DNA from: Polynucleobacter meluiroseus
GTDB lineage: Bacteria; Pseudomonadota; Gammaproteobacteria; Burkholderiales; Burkholderiaceae
DNA length: 24,511 nt
Assembly (NCBI GenBank): GCA_945867755.1
Contig: CAMBJN010000006.1
Coordinates: 1 to 24,511, forward strand
Direction: 5' to 3'
Shown here: positions 22,624-24,511 of the stretch, one piece after another
How positions within the stretch are numbered: position 1 is the first letter of the stretch
Layout: each line of letters starts with the position of its first letter
The notes under the pieces: generated by a model
What the model was told of the DNA's origin: nothing
Databases searched by the model: none
What the model saw: the letters and a program-made list of their open reading frames with translations, nothing else
Position numbers and translations under genes: made by a program

Positions 22624-24443
22624 GACATATGCAGTCCCAAGATATTCAAGTTAAGTCAAATCATGAAAAAAGTAATGATTGGAAAGTGATTGCTAATTTA
22701 TTACCTTATCTGTGGACTTTTAAAGGGCGGGTGATTCTAGCTTTGTCTTGCTTGATTGCCGCTAAGGTGGCGAATCTTGGCGTGCCAATTTTGCTCAAGT
22801 TCTTGGTTGATTCGATGAGTGTGCCACCGGGATTGCAAACTTTGATTGTTGTTCCTGTGGCGCTGATCATCGCCTATGGCCTATTAAGGTTATCAGCCTC
22901 ACTCTTCACAGAATTAAGAGAGCTTATTTTTTCAAGGGTCACGGAGAGTGCAGTTAGAACGGTTGCGCTTCAGGTATTTGAGCATTTACATGCCTTGTCT
23001 TTGCGCTTTCATTTATCAAGACAGACTGGTGGAATGACCAGAGATATTGAAAGGGGCACGCGAGGGATTCAATCATTGATCTCTTATTCTTTGTACAGCA
23101 TTCTGCCAACCATAGTGGAGTTGGGTTTGGTGCTTGGTTATTTTGTCTGGGCCTACAACTACTTATTTGCGCTGATTACTTTGGTCGCATTGGTTTTATA
23201 TGTGACTTTTACAATTATTGTGACCGAGTGGCGCACAAAATATCGCAAGAGAATGAACGAGCTTGATTCGAAAGCTCATCAAAGAGCAGTCGATGCTCTG
23301 ATCAATTTTGAAACAGTTAAATACTTTAGTAATGAGGAGTACGAGTCAAAACGTTACGATGAAAATCTTCATCGCTACCGAGAGGCTGCGATCCAGTCCC
23401 AACGATCCCTAGCAGTTTTAAATGTGGGGCAGCAGATCATCATCGCGACTGGCCTGATTTTAATTTTGTGGCAGGCCACCATCGGCGTGTCGAATGGGTC
23501 AATGACCTTGGGTGATCTGGTGTTGGTGAATGTGCTGATGATTCAGTTGTACATACCTCTTAACTTTTTGGGTGTGATTTATCGAGAAATCAAGCAAGCT
23601 TTGATCGATATGGATCGAATGTTTAAGTTGCTAGGGACTGATCGAGAAATTGCTGATCAAGAGGGTGCTCAGGATTTGGCGATCAAGAACCAAGCTCTGG
23701 GTCCGCACATCCAATTTCATGACGTGTCATTTTCATATGAGCTCAATCGGCAGATCTTAAAAGGTATTGATTTTGAGATCCTGCCCGGAAAAACCACTGC
23801 TGTGGTCGGTCACAGTGGCGCAGGGAAAAGTACCCTGGCACGATTGTTGTTTCGTTTTTATGATGTGACCAAGGGCTCTATTGAGTTCGATCAACAAAAT
23901 ATCCAAGCTGTAACGCAAAAAAGTGTGAGAGCTTGTATTGGCATTGTTCCTCAAGACACAGTCCTATTTAATGACACGATTGCCTACAACATTGCTTATG
24001 GGCGACCTGGAGCTTCGCAAGAAGAAATTGAGACAGCCGCTAAAGCTGCTCAGATTCATGATTTCATCACATCACTGCCAGATGGCTATAAATCAGCTGT
24101 TGGTGAACGAGGCTTGAAATTATCTGGTGGAGAAAAGCAACGGGTAGCGATTGCCAGGACTCTTTTGAAAAATCCATCCTTTTTGATTTTTGATGAGGCA
24201 ACTTCCGCCTTGGACTCTGAGACAGAGAGAGCCATTCAGAAAGAATTGATGGCATTAGCCAAAAATCGTTCAACATTGATCATTGCCCATCGTTTATCAA
24301 CGATTATTTATGCAGATCAAATCTTGGTGATGGATGATGGTTGCATCATTGAGAGAGGCACCCATGATGAGCTCTTATCTTTGAGAGGTCGTTATAGTGA
24401 CATGTGGCAAGCGCAACAATCTCAAACCAAGCTAATATCCTGA
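22620..24443 (+). CDS. Atm1/HMT1-type ABC exporter (fused permease and ATPase)
   Basis: The 607-residue half-transporter works as a homodimer in the inner membrane. A six-helix permease domain (about 25-330) precedes the ATPase: Walker A GHSGAGKST near 397, Q-loop VPQDTVLFND near 445, signature LSGGEKQR near 501, Walker B FLIFDEATSALD near 521 and switch histidine in IIAHRLS near 555. The permease segment INFETVKYFSNEEYE (about 223-237) is characteristic of the ABCB7/Atm1 group, whose bacterial members export glutathione-bound metals or persulphides and whose mitochondrial members support cytosolic iron-sulphur assembly. That fits neighbours rich in iron-sulphur and quinone functions, but the substrate is not readable from sequence. 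ATG 22620 overlaps the preceding mini-ORF stop; ATG 22629 (MQSQD) is a possible alternative start. Confidence 0.92.
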   Translation: MRHMQSQDIQVKSNHEKSNDWKVIANLLPYLWTFKGRVILALSCLIAAKVANLGVPILLKFLVDSMSVPPGLQTLIVVPVALIIAYGLLRLSASLFTELRELIFSRVTESAVRTVALQVFEHLHALSLRFHLSRQTGGMTRDIERGTRGIQSLISYSLYSILPTIVELGLVLGYFVWAYNYLFALITLVALVLYVTFTIIVTEWRTKYRKRMNELDSKAHQRAVDALINFETVKYFSNEEYESKRYDENLHRYREAAIQSQRSLAVLNVGQQIIIATGLILILWQATIGVSNGSMTLGDLVLVNVLMIQLYIPLNFLGVIYREIKQALIDMDRMFKLLGTDREIADQEGAQDLAIKNQALGPHIQFHDVSFSYELNRQILKGIDFEILPGKTTAVVGHSGAGKSTLARLLFRFYDVTKGSIEFDQQNIQAVTQKSVRACIGIVPQDTVLFNDTIAYNIAYGRPGASQEEIETAAKAAQIHDFITSLPDGYKSAVGERGLKLSGGEKQRVAIARTLLKNPSFLIFDEATSALDSETERAIQKELMALAKNRSTLIIAHRLSTIIYADQILVMDDGCIIERGTHDELLSLRGRYSDMWQAQQSQTKLIS

Positions 24444-24444
24444 T

Positions 24445-24511
24445 ATGGCCATTAAAAATACCCCTCAATTTTTGCGGGCTGCATTTGACGCAGCCTTAAA
24501 AACTGCTGACC
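24445..24511 (+). CDS. Probable glycerate 2-kinase (GckA/TtuD type), N-terminal fragment, cut by the right edge
   Basis: Only 22 complete codons are visible. The peptide has the pattern FLRAAFDAALKTAD, which resembles the LLRALFDAAVAAADP opening of the MOFRL-type glycerate kinases (often annotated hydroxypyruvate reductase/TtuD), which phosphorylate D-glycerate to 2-phosphoglycerate. The ATG is one base after the ABC exporter stop, so it continues the same transcript. With so little sequence the call depends on one short motif; a different alpha-helical N-terminus cannot be ruled out. Confidence 0.5.
   Translation, partial: MAIKNTPQFLRAAFDAALKTAD

Noticed and set aside
1..24511. CRISPR array, prophage, insertion sequence, toxin-antitoxin or defence system
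   Set aside because: No spaced direct repeats, transposase, integrase, phage or defence-type proteins were seen; all long ORFs are explained by housekeeping or conserved families.

Overview
The window is ordinary chromosomal DNA, almost entirely coding, with no mobile element, phage gene, CRISPR array, rRNA or tRNA that I could recognise. The gene set and order suggest a freshwater-type betaproteobacterium of the order Burkholderiales, most like Polynucleobacter. Grounds: ubiE, a Tim44-like gene, ubiJ and ubiB lie together next to a DUF502 gene and aspS; a giant DUF3683/FAD/Fe-S oxidoreductase is present; uvrA is divergent from an MFS gene and ssb; the bases lean to A+T; and spacers are very short. 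This placement is inference from gene content, not from a marker search.

Layout. (1) 1-4757, minus strand: uvrA, kdsD, kdsC, lptC (running off the left edge). UvrA serves nucleotide excision repair; KdsD and KdsC make the Kdo sugar of lipopolysaccharide; LptC moves lipopolysaccharide to the outer membrane. (2) 4797-6463, plus strand: a YajR-like MFS transporter, then ssb. (3) 6464-9736, minus strand: ilvA (isoleucine synthesis), a cytosolic 5'-nucleotidase and queF (queuosine synthesis). The stop codons of ssb and queF abut with no base between them. (4) 9777-10280, plus strand: a YqaA-family membrane protein, followed by a hairpin. (5) 10379-24511, plus strand: a tightly packed run of twelve genes: the 1277-residue oxidoreductase, a DUF971 protein, ubiE, a Tim44-like protein, ubiJ, ubiB, a DUF502 membrane protein, aspS, nudB, a ClsB-like cardiolipin synthase, an Atm1-type ABC exporter, and the start of a probable glycerate 2-kinase.

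How they work together. The plus-strand run centres on respiration and membranes: a probable flavin/iron-sulphur dehydrogenase that could feed electrons to quinone, three ubiquinone genes (ubiE, ubiJ, ubiB) with DUF971 and Tim44-like companions, cardiolipin synthesis, and an Atm1-type exporter of the kind linked to iron-sulphur or thiol homeostasis. The minus-strand left block is repair plus lipopolysaccharide.

I found no undescribed multi-gene system. The points most worth a second look are: ubiJ, whose conserved N-terminus is encoded upstream of its first ATG, in a frame without ATG, GTG or TTG, and contains a terminator-like palindrome; a nine-codon mini-ORF that exactly bridges the cardiolipin synthase and ABC genes; the zero-gap ssb/queF convergence; and the bulged hairpin after yqaA. 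No gene-free stretch exceeds 300 bases; the longest, 98 bases, is at 10281-10378.
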